Part shown: in pieces, positions 10,848-23,818 of the stretch
How the letters are laid out: each line of letters opens with the position of its first letter
How positions within the stretch are numbered: the stretch's first letter is position 1
Assembly (NCBI RefSeq): GCF_018294505.1
Contig: NC_057814.1
Location: 295,124,059 to 295,188,058 of the forward strand
Reading direction: 5' to 3'
DNA length: 64,000 bases
From: Triticum aestivum
Taxonomy: Eukaryota; Streptophyta; Magnoliopsida; Poales; Poaceae
Position numbers and translations under genes: made by a program
Notes under the pieces: generated by a model
What the model was told of the DNA's origin: nothing
The model's database searches: none
The model's input: only the letters and a program-made list of their open reading frames with translations

Positions 10848-12705
10848 GGCGGATCGACGGGGTGGCCGTGAACGGAGAATCTCCGGCGAGCGATTACGAC
10901 GATGTAGTGGATTGGCAGGAGGTTTGAGTGGCCAAGCAGCATCAGTGGAGGGTACTGGTGTCATTCCACAGCTAAACGGAGTTGGTCTTGGCGTAATGGT
11001 GTCGGTCCACGGTGAGATGGCCGCACGGGCTCGACGGCGGCAGAGAGCGCACTCCGCGCCCTGCGGTTCACGACGAGAGCGGCAGCGTGTTCGGGGGAGT
11101 GGAAGGCCACGCGGCGAGCTCCGGTGGCTTGAGCGGCGCTGGGTGGCGCCGTCAGCGCCGTGCCTCCCGCTGGCGGCCGCAAAGCCGCCGCTGGCGTCGG
11201 TCACGGGGCGGCGCACCTTCTGCTGCTCGTCGCCGACGTCCGCAAGGTGCCAGGCGTTCGTGTGGTGCAGGAACAAGGGGGAGGGGACGAGTAGCAAGGC
11301 GACACAGTGGCACTGGTGAGATCGACAACCATCTCTGAAGAAAACGACAGTAAGCCACTGAACTGTTCTCTGAACTTTCTGAACCTGATTTTGACATTGC
11401 ACTGCAGGTGTTCGACAGAAAGATTTGGCAATGAGAAATTTTTTTCTGGGGCTGTAACTTGGTGAGGTGACCACTCAATGCACCCAGAGGCTGCCTGATT
11501 TTACTTGGAATTTTTGGAAAAGGATTTGAATGAATTTCACCAAATTTGACAAATCTGGTCCAAACTTGCAGTAAGTGTAGTTTGAAAAATTTGAACTAAA
11601 GACCAGTGGATCTTCATGGATCTTGGTTGAGGGTTCAAAGGACTAGGGAGGAGAGTTGGTTTGGGGGCAAAAATCAAAACAGAAAGTAGAGTTCCTTTGT
11701 AAATCACCAATGGATAGAATAGAAGACAGAAATTTATTTGAATAAGATTTAAATGGAAAATAAACATAGGGGAGGTTCAACTTGCTGGATTTGATGCAAA
11801 ACATGATCCAAAGATGAGGGGAGGGTTAGGGGAATGGATTTGCACTAAGGCCATGGCAAGAGGGAATTGTTGAAAGTGGTAAAGGATTATTCCAAAAGCC
11901 ATAGTGCAAATTTCAAAGAGATTTTCAAAAGGCATTTTTTTCCAAGTGAAAAGTATTTTGTCTTGAGTCCAAATAAAAAGCAAGAACCTCCAAGACCAAA
12001 GACAGGTCTTGGGTGAATCCAAATAAACTTTTGACATAAAAAAATATTTGAAAGGGAGAGTTCTTTTGAAGAAAAATTTAAATCACCTCCCTCAAGTCAA
12101 ATAAAATCTTTTGAAAAATCCAATTAAAAACTTGGGTGTCACACCGGCTCCACCGAGCCTCGACGCCCCTGTACCCCTGCAACGAACGTGAGCAGGACCC
12201 CCCTCCTTCCCTCCTGCCCCGTGGTAACCGTCGTACGCTCGCGCTTCGTCCCTCACCCGCTCGCCATCTCGGCTTGCTACCGCTGCCGCTTCTACCTGCT
12301 GCAGCCGCAACTGTGCTACCCGCTAGTGCTGCTGCTCGCCTCGCCGTGGCTCCGCCCCCCTGCGTGGTTGCGTCGACGCGCCTGCTGCGACGCCCTGCCC
12401 CCTCATGCCAGCCCCCGCCTCTGCTGCCGCGCGCTATCCCGTAACGCTGGGCCGCGCTCCGCATCGCCCTGAGCCACCACGGCTGCGTCCGCTCGCGCGC
12501 CCGCGCTCAGGCACCCCCGCTACGGCCACTGGCTCGCCGCGGCTCCGCCGCCCCAACCCCGGCGCTGCTTGCTCCACCATGTCCGCAGCCACCTCCGGCG
12601 CCGCGCCCGCTCGGCCCTCACCCGGGTTGGGTGCCGACCGCGCCCCGTGCCCGTTTGCCCGTTAGGCCCCTGTGAGCCAATGACAAGTGGGCCTAGCCCC
12701 AGAAC

Positions 12706-12825
12706 AATAAAAAGAATAATAAAGACAACAATTAATTAATTAAGATAATTAATTAACTTAATCAATCCTGTTAATTAATCTAATTAACCCTATTAATTAA
12801 CCTTAATTATCTGATTAGATAAACA
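12706..12825. repeat. AT-rich TTAATTAA block
   Basis: Repeated short TTAATTAA units interrupted by single bases. It could be a DNA-unwinding or matrix-attachment-like stretch; no specific function can be shown. Confidence 0.6.
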
Positions 12826-12829
12826 GTCT

Positions 12830-12965
12830 ATGACAGTTGGGACCCACTGGTCAATTGGACCAGTCAACAGTCAATGCTGACTGGACTATTGACTTTGACT
12901 GGCCCCATCAGTGAGTCTCTGCTGACTGGGCAGTTGACCAAGTCAACTGGGCCTACTGGTCAGCC
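12830..12965. promoter_or_regulatory. Cluster of TTGAC (W-box core) motifs
   Basis: At least seven TTGAC/GTCAA cores occur in about 130 bases. TTGAC is the core bound by plant WRKY factors. It could also be a simple degenerate repeat. Confidence 0.4.
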
Positions 12966-15813
12966 ACACAAGCCCTTCTGTGGTTACACCTCTGTGTACC
13001 CATAGCAATTTAACATTTAATTTTCGAATTAAAATAATTTAAAACTTTAAAAATTAATATAAATAAACCGTAGCTCAGATGGAAAAAATTGTACATGAAA
13101 GTTGCTCAAAACGACGAGACAAATCCGGATACGCAGCCCGTTCGTCCGCCACACATCCCTAGCATAGCAAACACGCAACTTTCCCCCTCCGGTTCACCTG
13201 TTTGAAAACGTCAAACACCGGGAATACTTTCCCGGATGTTTTCCCCCTTCGCCAGTAGCACCTACTACTACGTTAGGTCACCTCTAGCACCGTGTAATGC
13301 CATGTTACACTTTGTGATGCTTTGATTGCTCTATTATTTATTGTGTTCCCCCTCCGTTACTTCTTTCCGGTAGACCCCGAGACTACCGGCGACCCCCACT
13401 TCGACTACGGTGTTGACGACCCCTCCTTCTTGCCAGAGCAACCAGGTAAGCCCCTCGTTGATCACCAAATATCGCTTATTCCTTCTCTCTACCGCTTGCA
13501 TTAGAGTAGTGTAGCATGTTACTGCTTTCGGTTAATCCTATTCTACTGCATAGCCTGTCCTTGCTACTACTGTTGTTACCTTTACCTGCAATCCTAATTG
13601 CTTAGTATAGGATAATAGTATTCCATCAGTGGCCCTACACTCTTGTCCGTCTGCCATGCTATACTACTGGGCCGTGATCACTTCGGGAGGTGATCACAGG
13701 CATATGCTATATTCTTTATACTGTTACATTACTTATGATACTGTTCGGAGATGGGGGCTGAAGGGGCAGGTGGCTCCATCCCAGTAGAGGTGGGCTTGGG
13801 TTCCCGACGGCCCCGACTGTTACTTTGTGGCAGAGCGACAGGGCAGGTTGAGACCACCTAGGAGAGAGGTGGGCCTGGCCCTGGTCGGCATTCGCGGATA
13901 CTCCAATTAACACGCTTAACGAGATCTTCGTATTTGATCTGAGTCTGGCCACTGGCCTATACGCACTAACCAACTACGCGGGAATAGTTATGGGCACTCG
14001 ATGTCGTGGTATCAGCCGAAGCCTTCGTGACGTCAGCGACTGAGCGGCGCGCGCCGGATTGGACTGGAACGCCTGCTAGGCTAGGTCTGCTTCCGGCCGC
14101 GTACGCAACATGCAGGTGTGCAATGGGCGATGGGCCCAGACTCCCGCGCGCATAGGATTTAGACCGGCGTGCTGACCTCTCTGTTGTGCCTTGGTGGGGC
14201 TGTGATGTGTTGATCTTCCGAGGCCGGGCATGACCCCGAAAAGTGTGTCCGGCCATAGGGGACCGAGCGTGTTGGGTTATGTGGTGCACCCCTGTAGGGA
14301 AGTTTATCTATTCGAATAGCCGTGATCTTCGGTAACAAGACGACTTGGAGTTGTACCTTGACCTTATGACAACTAGAACTGGATACTTAATAAAACACAC
14401 CCTTCCAAGTGCCAGATATAACCCGATGATCGCTCTCTAACAGGGCAACGTGGAGAGGATCGCCGGGTAGGTTTATGCTATGCGATGCTACTTGGTGAAC
14501 TTACCATCTACTCGCTTCTACATGCCGCAAGATGGAGGTGGCCAGAAGCGTAGTCTTCGACAAGATTAGCTATCCCCCTCTTATTCTGGCATTCTGCAGT
14601 TCAGTCCACCGATATGGTGTTGGAAATATGCCCTAGAGGCAATAATAAAATGGTTATTATTGTATTTCCTTGTTCATGGTAATTGTCTATGGTTCATGCT
14701 ATAATTGTATTAACTGGAAACCGTAATACATGTGTGAATACATAGACCACAACATGTCCCTAGTAAGCCTCTAGTTGACTAGCTCGTTGATCAATAGATG
14801 GTTATGGTTTCCTGACCATGGACATTGGATGTCGTTGATAACGGGATCGCATCATTAGGAGAATGATGTGATGGACAAGACCCAATCCTAAGCATAGCAC
14901 AAGATCGTGTAGTTCGTTTGCTAAGAGCTTTTCTAATGTCAAGTATCGTTTCCTTAGACCATGAGATTGTGCAACTCCCGGATACCGTAGGAATGCTTTG
15001 GGTGTACCAAACGTCACAAGATAACTGGGTGGCTATAAAGGTGCACTACAGGTATCTCCGAAAGTGTCTGTTGGGTTGGCACGAATCGAGACTGGGATTT
15101 GTCACTCCGTATGACGGAGAGGTATCTCTGGGCCCACTCGGTAATGCGTCATCATAATGAGCTCAATGTGACTAAGGAGTTAGCCACGGGATCATGCGTT
15201 ACGGAACGAGTAAAGAGACTTGCCGGTAACGAGATTGAACGAGGTATTGGGATACCGACGATCGAATCTCGGGCAGGTAACATACCGATTGACAAAGGGA
15301 ATTGTATACGGGACTGATTGAATCCTCGACATCATGGTTCATCCGATGAGATCATCGAGGAGCATGTGGGAGCCAACATGGGTATCCAGATCCCGCTGTT
15401 GGTTATTGGCCGGAGAGTCGTCTCGGTCATGTCTACGTGTCTCCCGAACCCGTAGGGTCTACACACTTAAGGTTCGGTGATGCTAGGGTTATAGAGATAT
15501 TAGTATGCGGTAACCCGAAAGTTGTTAGGAGTCCCGGATGAGATCCCGGACGTCACGAGGAGTTCCGGAATGGTCCGGAGGTAAAGATTTATATATGGGA
15601 AGTCTTGTTTTGGTCGCCGGAAAAGTTTCGCGCATTATCGGTATTGTACCGGGAGTGCCAAAAGGGGTCCGGGGGTCCACCAGGGGGTCCACCTGCCCCG
15701 GGGGGGCCACATGGGCTGTAGGGGTGTGCGCCTTGGCCTATATGGGCCAAGGGAACCAGGCCCAAGAGGCCCATGCGCCAAGAGATAAGGGAAATGGAGA
15801 GTCCTAAATGGGG

Positions 15814-15834
15814 AAGGCACCTCCTAGGTGCCTT
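15814..15834. repeat. Inverted repeat in left copia LTR
   Basis: AAGGCACCT and its exact complement AGGTGCCTT are separated by CCT, about 80 bases upstream of the TATA box. Confidence 0.85.
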
Positions 15835-15910
15835 GGGGAGGATGGACTCCTCCCTGGCCGCACCCTTCCTTGGAGGAAGGGCCAAGGCTGCGCCCCCCTC
15901 TCCCTTGCCC

Positions 15911-15920
15911 CTATATATAT
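15911..15920 (+). promoter_or_regulatory. TATA box of left copia LTR
   Basis: CTATATATAT followed by GTGGGAAGGG; the same layout occurs at 23810 in the right LTR. Confidence 0.72.
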
Positions 15921-16344
15921 GTGGGAAGGGGAGGTCAGCGAGACCCCAAGCCCTGGCGCCTCCCTCTCCCTCCCGTGACACATCTCCCTCCTCCCGCAGC
16001 GCTTGGCAAAGCCCTGTTGGATCCCCGCTGCTTCCACCACCACGCCGTCGTGCTGCTGGATCTCCATCAACCTCTCCTCCCCCCTTGCTGGATCAAGAAG
16101 GAGGAGATGTCTCTCCCATCCGTACGTGTGTTGAACGCGGAGGTGCCATCCGTTCGGCGCTAGGATCATCGGTGATTTGGATCACGACGAGTACGACTCC
16201 ATCAACCCCGTTCTCTTGAACGCTTCCGCTCGCGATCTACAAGGGTATGTAGATGCACTCCTTCCCTCTCGTTGCTAGTAAACTCCATAGATTGATCTTG
16301 GTGATGCATAGAAAATTTTGAATTTCTGCTACGTTCCCCAACAG

Positions 16345-16357
16345 TGGCATCATGAGC
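16345..16357 (+). other. Primer binding site-like sequence of composite copia
   Basis: TGGCATCATGAGC, one base after the LTR. It is a diverged match to the initiator tRNA-Met complement and is in the expected place. Confidence 0.6.
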
Positions 16358-16919
16358 TAGGTCTATGCGTAGATTCTATGCACGAGTAGAACACAAAGTA
16401 GTTGTGGGCGATGATTTGTTCAATTTGCTTACCGTTACTAGTCTTATCTTGATTCGGCGGCATTGTGGGATGAAGCGGCCCGGACCGACCTTACACGTAC
16501 ACTTACGTGAGACAGGTTCCACCGACTGATATGCACTTGATGCATAAGGTGGCTAGCGGGTGTCTGTCTCTCCCACTTTAGTCGGATCGGATTCGATGAA
16601 GAGGGTCCTTATGAAGGGTAAATAGCAATTGGCATATCACCATTGTGGCTTTTGCGTAGGTAAGAAACATTCTTGCTAGAAACCCATAGCAGCTACGTAA
16701 AACATGCAACAACAATTAGAGGACGTCTAACTTGTTTTTGCAGGGTATGCTATGTGATGTGATATGGCCAAAAGGATGTGATGAATTATATATGTGATGT
16801 ATGAGATTGATCATGTTCTTGTAATAGGAATCACGACTTGCATGTCGATGAGTGTGACAACTGGCAGGAGCCATAGGAGTTGTCTTAATTTATTGTATGA
16901 CCTGCGTGTCAATGAAAAC
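16358..16919 (+). other. Untranslated leader of composite copia
   Basis: No coding content seen. It contains the standard long BARE-type leader region before the repeated section. Confidence 0.6.
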
Positions 16920-17804
16920 GCCATGTAATTACTTTACTTTATGCTAACCGTTAGCCATAGTAGTAGAAGTAATAGTTGGCGAGACAACTTCATGAAGACA
17001 CGATGATGGAGATCATGATGATGGAGATCATGGTGTCATGCCGGTGACGAAGGTGATCATGCCGCGCCTCGAAGATGGAGATCAAAAGGCGCAAGATGAT
17101 ATTGGCCATATCATGTCACTTTATGATTTGCATGTGATGTTTGTCATGTTTACATCTTATTTGCTTAGAACGACGGTAGCATAAATAAGATGATCCCTCA
17201 CTAAAATTTCAAGAGACGTGTTCCCCCTAACTGTGCACCGTTGCGAAGGTTCGTTGTTTCGAAGCACCACGTGATGATCGGGTGTGATAGATTCTAACGT
17301 TCACATACAACGGGTGTAAGCCAGATTTACACATGCGAAACACTTAGGTTGACTTGACGAGCCTAGCATGTACAGACATGGCCTCGGAACACAAGAGACC
17401 GAAAGGTCGAACATGAGTCGTATAGTAGATACGATCAACATGGAGATGTTCACCGTTGATGGCTAGTCCATCTCACGTGATGATCGGACACGGTCTAGTC
17501 GATTCGGATCATGTATCACTTAGATGACTAGAGGGATGTCTATCTAAGTGGGAGTTCATTAAATAATTAGATGAACTTAATTATCATGAACATAGTCAAA
17601 AGGTCTTTGCAAATTATGTCGTAGCTTACGCTTTAGTTCTACTGTTTAACATATGTTCCTGGAGAAAATTTAGTTGAAAGTTGATAGTAGCAATTATGCG
17701 GACTGGGTCCGTAAACAGAGGATTGTCCTCATTGCTGCACAGAAGGCTTATGTCCTTAATGCACCGCTCGGTGTGCTGAACCTCGAGCGTCGTTTGTGGA
17801 TGTC
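16920..17804 (+). repeat. Leader and gag-start copy A
   Basis: Starts GCCATGTAATTACTTTAC and ends in a gag N-terminal fragment (SNYADWVRKQRIVLIAAQKA, about 17670-17760). It is repeated 885 bases further on with roughly four-fifths identity by eye. The fragment diverges after the codons for APLG at about 17770 and joins directly to copy B. Confidence 0.82.
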
Positions 17805-18658
17805 GCCATGTAATTGCTTTACTTTATCACTAAGCGGTAGCGATAGTCGTAGAAGCAATAGTTGGCGAGACGACAACGATGCTTCGATGGAGATCAAGGT
17901 GTCAAGCCGGTGACGATGGTGATCATGATGGTGCTTTGGAGATGGAGATCAAAGGCACAAGATGATGATGGCCATATCATATCACTTATTTGATTGCATG
18001 TGATGTTTATCTTTTTATGCATCTTATTTTGCTTAGCACGACGGTAGCATTATAAGGTGATCTCTCACTAAATTTCAAGGTACAAGTGTTCTCCCTGAGT
18101 ATACACCGTTGCTACAGTTCGTCGTGCCGAGACACCACGTGATGATCGGGTGTGATAAGCTCTACGTTCACATACAACGGGTGCAAGCCAGTTTTGCACA
18201 CACAAAATACACGGGTTAAACTTGACGAGCCTAGCATATGGAGATATGGCCTCGGAACACTGAGACCGAAAGGTCGAGCGTGAATCATATAGTAGATATG
18301 ATCAACATAGTGATGTTCACCATTGAAAACTACTCCATCTCACGTGATGATCGGACATGGTTTTGTTGATGGATCACGTGATCACTTAGATGATTAGAGG
18401 GATGTCTACCTAAGTGGGAGTTCTTAAGTAATATGATTAATTGAACTTTAATTTATCATGAACTTAATACCTGATAGTATTTTGCATGTCTATGTTTTTG
18501 TAGATAAATGTCCCGTGCTACTGTTCCTTTGAATTTTAATGCGCTCCTAGAGAAAGCTAAGTTGAAAGATGATGGTAGCAACTACACGGACTGGGTCCGT
18601 AACTTGAGGATTATCCTCATTGCTGCACAGAAGAATTATGTCCTGGAAGCACCGCTAG
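17805..18658 (+). repeat. Leader and gag-start copy B
   Basis: Direct repeat of 16920-17770, in the same order: GCCATGTAATTGC, leader, gag start. The gag start here (SNYTDWVRNLRIILIAAQKN) continues into the rest of gag, so this copy belongs to the pol half. Confidence 0.82.
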
Positions 18659-21600
18659 GTGCAAGACCCGCTGCAGGAGCAACACCAGACGTTGTGAACG
18701 CCTGGCAGAGCAAAGCTGATGACTACTCATAGTTTAGTGTGCCATGCTTTACGGCTTAGAACCGGGACTTCAACGACGTTTTGAACGTCATGGAGCATAT
18801 GAGATGTTCCAGGAGTTGAAGTGAATATATCAAGCAAATGCCCGGATTGAGAGATATGAAGTCTCCAATAAGTTCTACAACTGGAAAATGGAGGAGAATA
18901 GTTCTGTCAGTGAACACATACTCAAAATGTCTGGGTACCACAACCACTTGACTCAACTGGTAGTTAATCTTCCTGTTGATAGTGTCATTGATAGAGTTCT
19001 TCAATCACTGCCACCAAGCTACAAAAGCTTCGTGATGAACTATAATATGCAAGGGATGGATAAGACAATTCCCGAGCTCTTCGCGATGCTGAAGGCTGCG
19101 GAGGTAGAAATCAAGAAGGAGCATCAAGTGTTGATGGTTAACAAGACCACTAGTTTCAAGAAAAAGGGCAAAGGGAAGAAGGGGAACTTTAAGAAGAATG
19201 GCAAGCAGGTTGCTGCTCAAGTGAAGAAGCCCAAGTCTCGACCTAAGCCTGAGACTGAGTGCTTCTACTGCAAAGGGACTGGTCACTGGAAGCGGAACTG
19301 CCCCAAGTATTTGGTGGATAAGAAGGATGGCAAAGTGAAAGGTATATTTGATATACATGTTACTGATGTGTACCTTACTAATGCTCGTAGTAGCGCCTGG
19401 GTATTTGATACTGGTTGTGTTGCTCATATTTGGAACTCGAAACATGGGCTACGGATTAAGCAAGATTGGCTAAGGACGAGGTGACGATGCACGTGGGAAA
19501 TGGTTCCAAAGTCGATATGATCGCCATCGGCACGCTACCTCTACATCTACCTTCGGGATTAGTTTTAGACCTGAATAATTGTTATTTGGTGCCAATGTTA
19601 AGCATGAACATTATATCTGGATCTTGCTTGATGCGAGACGGTTATTCATTTAAATCAGAGAATAATGGTTGTTCTATTTATATGAGTAATATCTTTTATG
19701 GTCATGCACCTTTGATTTATTTTTGTTGAATTTCGATAGTAGTGATACACATATTCATAGTATTGAAGCCAAAAGATCTATGTTTAATAATGATAGTGCA
19801 ACTTATTTGTGGCACCGCCGTTTAGGTCATATTGGTGTAAAGAGCATGAAGAAACTCCATGCTGATGGGCTTTTGGAATCAATTGATTATGAATCACTTG
19901 ATGCTTGCGAACCATGCCTCATGGGTAAGATGACTAAGACTCCGTTCTCCGGAACAATGGAGCGAGCAACAGACTTGTTGGAAATAATACATACGAATGT
20001 ATGCGATCCGATGAGTGTTGAGGCTCGCGGCCGGTATCATTATTTTATGATCTTCACAGATGATTTGAGCAGATATGGGTATATCTACTTGATGAAACAT
20101 AAGTCTGAAACATTTGAAAAGTTCAAAGAATTTCAGAGTGAAGTGGAAAATCATCGTAACAAGAAAATAAAGTTTCTACGATTTGATCGTGGAGGTGAAT
20201 ATTTGAGTTACGAGTTTGGTCTTCATTTGGAACAATGCGGAATAGTTTCGCAACTCACGCCACCCGGAACACCACAGCATAATGGTGTGTCCGAACATCA
20301 TAACCGCACTTTATTAGATATGGTGCGATCTATGATGTCTCTTACTGATTTACCGCTATCATTCTGGGGTTATGCTTTAGAGACGCTTGCATTCACGTTA
20401 AATAGGGCACCATCTAAATCCGTTGAGACGACACCATATGAACTGTGGTTTGGCAAGAAACCCAAGTTGTCGTTTCTTAAAGTTTGGGGCTGCGATGCTT
20501 ATGTGAAAAAGCTTCAACCTGATAAGCTCGAACCCAAATCGGAGAAATGTGTCTTCATAGGATACCCAAAGGAGACTATTGGGTACACCTTCTATCACAG
20601 ATCCGAAGGGAAGATATTCGTTGCTAAGAATGGATCCTTTCTAGAGAAGGAGTTTCTCTCGAAAGAAGTGAGTGGGAGGAAAGTAGAACTTGATGAGGTA
20701 ATTGTACCTGCTCCCTTATTGGAAAGTAGTTCATCACAAAAATCAGTTCCAGTGATCCCTACACCAATTAGTGAGTAAGCTAATGATGATGATCATGAAA
20801 CTTCTGATCAAGTTACTACCGAACCTCGTAGGTCAACCAGAGTAAGATCCGCACTAGAGTGGTACGGTAATCCTGTTCAGGAGGTCATGTTACTTGACCA
20901 TGACGAACCTACAAACTATGAGGAAGCGATGCTGAGCCCAGATTCCGCAAAATGGCTTGAGGCCATGAAATCTGAGATGGGATCCATGTATGAGAACAAA
21001 GTGTGGACTTGGTTGACTTGCCCGATGATCGGCAAGCCATAGAAAATAAATGGGTCTTCAAGAAGAAGACCGACGCTGACGGTAATGTTACTGTCTACAA
21101 AGCTTGATTTGTTGCAAAAGGTTTTCGATAAGTTCAAGGAGTTGACTACGATGAGACTTTCTCACCCGTAGCGATGCTTAAGTCTGTCCGAATCATGTTA
21201 GCAATTGCCGCATTTTATGATTATGAAATTTAGCAAATGGACGTCAAAACTGCATTCCTGAATGGATTTCTAGAAGAAGAGTTGTATATGATGCAACCAG
21301 AAGGTTTTGTCGATCCAAAGGGTGCTAACAAAGTGTGCAAGCTCCATCGATCTATTTATGGACTGGTGCAAGCCTCTCGGAGTTGGAATAAACGTTTTGA
21401 TAGTGTGATCAAAGCATATGGTTTTATACAGACTTTTGGAGAAGCCTGTATTTACAAGAAAGTGAGTGGGAGCTTTGTAGCATTTCTAATATTGTATGTG
21501 GATGACATATTGTTGATTGGAAATGATATAGAATTTCTGGATAGCATAAAAGGATACTTGAATAAGAGTTTTTCTATGAAAGACCTCGGTGAAGCTGCTT

Positions 21601-22478
21601 ACATATTGGGCATCAAGATCTATAGAGATAGACCAAGACGCTTAATTGGACTTTCACAAAGCACATACCTTGATAAGATTTTGAAGAAGTTCAAAATGGA
21701 TCAGTCAAAGAAAGGGTTCTTGCATGTGTTACAAGGTGTGAACTTGAGTGAGACTCAATGCCCGACCACTGCAGAAGATAGAGAGAAAATGAAAGTCATT
21801 CCCTATGCCTCAGCTATAGGTTCTATCATGTATGCAATGCTGAGTACCAGACCTGATGTGTGCCTTGCTATAAGTATAGTAGGGAGGTACCAAAGTAATC
21901 CAGGAGTGGATCATTGGACATCGGTCAAGAACATACTTAAATACCTGAAAAGGACTAAGGATATGTTTCTCGTTTATGGAGGTGACAAAGAGCTCGTCGT
22001 AAATGGTTACGTCGATGCAAGCTTTGACATTGATCCAGATGACTCTAAGTCGCAAACCGGATACATATTTATATTGAATGGTGGAGTTGTAAGTTGGTGC
22101 AGTTCCAAACAGAGCATCGTGGCGGGATCTACATGTGAAGCGGACTACATAGCTGCTTTGGAAGCAGCAAATGAAGGAGTCTGGATGAAGGAGTTCATAT
22201 CCGATCTAGGTGTCATACCTAGTGCATCGGGTCCAATGAAAATCTTTTGTGACAATACTGGTGCAATTACCTTCGCAAAGGAATCCAGATTTCACAAGAG
22301 AACCAAGCACATCAAAAGATGCTTCAATTCCATCCGCGATCAAGTCAAGGAGGGAGACATAGAGATTTGCAAAATACATACGGATTTGAATGTTGCAGAC
22401 CCATTGACTAAGCCTCTCTCACGAGCAAAACATGATCAGCACCAAGACTCCATGGGTGTTAGAATCATTACTATGTAA
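18508..22478 (+). pseudogene. Copia Gag-Pol polyprotein, broken
   Basis: Gag starts MSRATVPLNFNALL and meets a TAG at 18730-18732 where TGG is expected. The frame resumes through Gag, a CCHC zinc knuckle (CFYCKGTGHWKRNC, 19260-19301) and the protease start (VFDTGC near 19400). A frameshift follows near 19450 and again near 19725. Integrase lies at 19723-20778, with the HRRLGH zinc part and a core including GTPQHNGVSEHHNRT. A TAA at 20776-20778 and further breaks separate it from the RT. RT and RNase H are open from 21237 to 22478, with YVDD at about 21495 and the copia-type EADYIAALEAANE. Order PR-IN-RT-RH defines Ty1/copia. The copy cannot make the full polyprotein. Confidence 0.9.
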
Positions 22479-22493
22479 TCTAGAATAGTGACT

Positions 22494-22511
22494 CTAGTGC
22501 AAGTGGAAGAC
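22494..22511 (+). other. Polypurine tract region of composite copia
   Basis: Purine-rich stretch containing GCAAGTGGAAGAC just before the right LTR. Confidence 0.6.
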
Positions 22512-23727
22512 TGAAGGAAATATGCCCTAGAGGCAATAATAAAGTTGTTAGTTATATTTCCTTATATCATGATAAATGTTTATTATTTATGCTAGAATTG
22601 TATTAACCGGAAACTTAGTACACGTGTGAACACATAGACAAACAAAGTGTCCCTAGTATGCCTCTACTAGACTAGCTCGTTAATCAAAGATGGTTAAGTT
22701 TCCTAGCCATAGACATGTGTTGTCATTTGATGAACGGGCTCACATCATTAGATAATGATGTGATGGACAAGACCCATCCGTTAGCTTAGCACTCTGATCG
22801 TTTAGTTTATTGCTATTGCTTCCTTCATGACTTATACATGTTCCTATAACTATGAGATTATGCAACTCCCGAATACTGGAGGAACACTTAGTGTGCTATC
22901 AAACGTCACAACGTAACTAGGTGATTATAAAGATGATCTACAGGTGTCTCGGATGGTGTTTGTTGAGTTGGCATATATCGAGATTAGGATTTGTCACTCC
23001 GAGTATCGGAGAGGTATCTCTAGGCCCTCTCGGTAATGCTCATCACATAAGCCTTGCAAGCAATGTGACTAATGAGTTAGTTACGGGATGATGCATTACG
23101 GAACGAGTAAAGAGACTTGCCGGTAACGAGATTGAACTAGGTATGATGATACCGACAATCGAATCTCGGGCAAATAACTTACGGATGACAAAGGGAACAA
23201 CGTATGTTGTTATGCGGTTTGACCGATAAAGATCTTCGTAGAATATGTAGGAGCCAATATGAGCATCCAGGTTCCGCTATTGGTTATTGACCGGAGAGGT
23301 GTCTCGGTCATGTCTACATAGTTCTCGAACCCATAGGGTCCGCACGCTTAACGTTCGATGACGATTTGTATTATGAGTTTATGTGATTTGATGACCGAAG
23401 GTTGTTCGGAGTCCTGGATGAGATCACGGACATGACAAGGAGTCTCGAAATGGTTGAGACATAAAGATTGATATATTGGACCATGTTATTCGGACACCGG
23501 AAGTGTTCCGGATAATTTCGGGTAAAAACGAAGTGCCGGAGGGGTTACCGGAACCCCCCGGGGGAACTAATGGGCCACCATGGGCCTTGTTGGAGAGAGA
23601 GGAAGGCAGCCAGGGCAGGCCGCGCCCCCCGTTACAGTCCGAATTGGACAAGGGAAGCGGGGGCGGCGCCCCCCTTTCCTACTCCCTCTCCCTCTCCTTC
23701 ATTCCTCCTCTCTTCCTTGTGGAGGAA

Positions 23728-23756
23728 TCCTACTAGGACTAGTAGTCCTAGTAGGA
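23728..23756. repeat. Perfect 13-bp-arm hairpin in right copia LTR
   Basis: TCCTACTAGGACT and its exact complement are separated by AGT, about 55 bases upstream of the TATA box. The left LTR has an unrelated hairpin at the equivalent place. Confidence 0.92.
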
Positions 23757-23809
23757 CTCCCCCTCCTTGGGCGCGCCCCCTAGGTCCAGCCGGCCTCCCC
23801 CTCCCTCCT

Positions 23810-23818
23810 TTATATATG
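23810..23818 (+). promoter_or_regulatory. TATA box of right copia LTR
   Basis: TTATATATG followed by TGGGAAGGGGGC, at the same distance from the LTR start as in the left LTR. Confidence 0.7.

Larger units (their letters stand above)
1..12143 (-). mobile_element. gypsy-1: Ty3/gypsy chromovirus (Tekay-like), 3' LTR cut by window start
   Basis: The element reads on the minus strand. In order from high to low coordinate it has a 5' LTR, PBS, an extra ORF, gag-pol ending in a chromodomain, PPT and the first-transcribed part of the 3' LTR. LTRs start TGTGACACCC and end GTGACA. Base 1 of the window corresponds to base 9918 of the 5' LTR, so about 1.9 kb of the 3' LTR lies outside. Polymerase order PR-RT-RNase H-IN and the C-terminal chromodomain place it among chromoviruses; Tekay is inferred from the large LTRs and domain arrangement. 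A same-family copy, gypsy-2, lies at 40718-54624 on the other strand. The right flank is CCGGC at 12144-12148; the matching duplication is not in view. Confidence 0.93.
7981..12143 (-). repeat. gypsy-1 5' LTR (4,163 bp)
   Basis: It runs from TGTGACACCC at 12143 to GTGACA at 7981 on the minus strand. The promoter TATA box is about 1.3 kb into the LTR, so R and U5 together are close to 2.9 kb. It contains a 58-bp tandem array (8562-8851) and a 158-bp direct duplication (9573-9889). Confidence 0.95.
12144..14617. repeat. Unclassified old repeat, probably a fragment of another LTR
   Basis: This is the DNA gypsy-1 inserted into. It consists of a GC-rich block (12144-12665), an AT-rich block (12706-12825), a block rich in GTCAA/TTGAC (12830-12965), and mixed sequence without coding content to 14617. 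The order resembles a gypsy-type LTR, but no second copy, PBS or PPT is in the window. Open frames in the GC-rich block are a base-composition effect. Confidence 0.5.
14618..16343 (+). repeat. Left LTR of composite copia (1,726 bp)
   Basis: Starts TGTTGGAAATATGCCC, the Triticeae WIS/Angela/BARE-1 start, and ends CCCCAACA. It has a TATA box at 15911 and a 9-bp-arm hairpin at 15814-15834. Confidence 0.93.

Noticed and set aside
12136..12665. GC-rich open frames as a host gene exon
   Set aside because: Frames are open on several strands at once, low in complexity (Pro, Arg, Ala), and without a motif; they lie inside a repeat.
15538..16219. Open frames in the left copia LTR
   Set aside because: LTR promoter and leader sequence; not kept in the right LTR.
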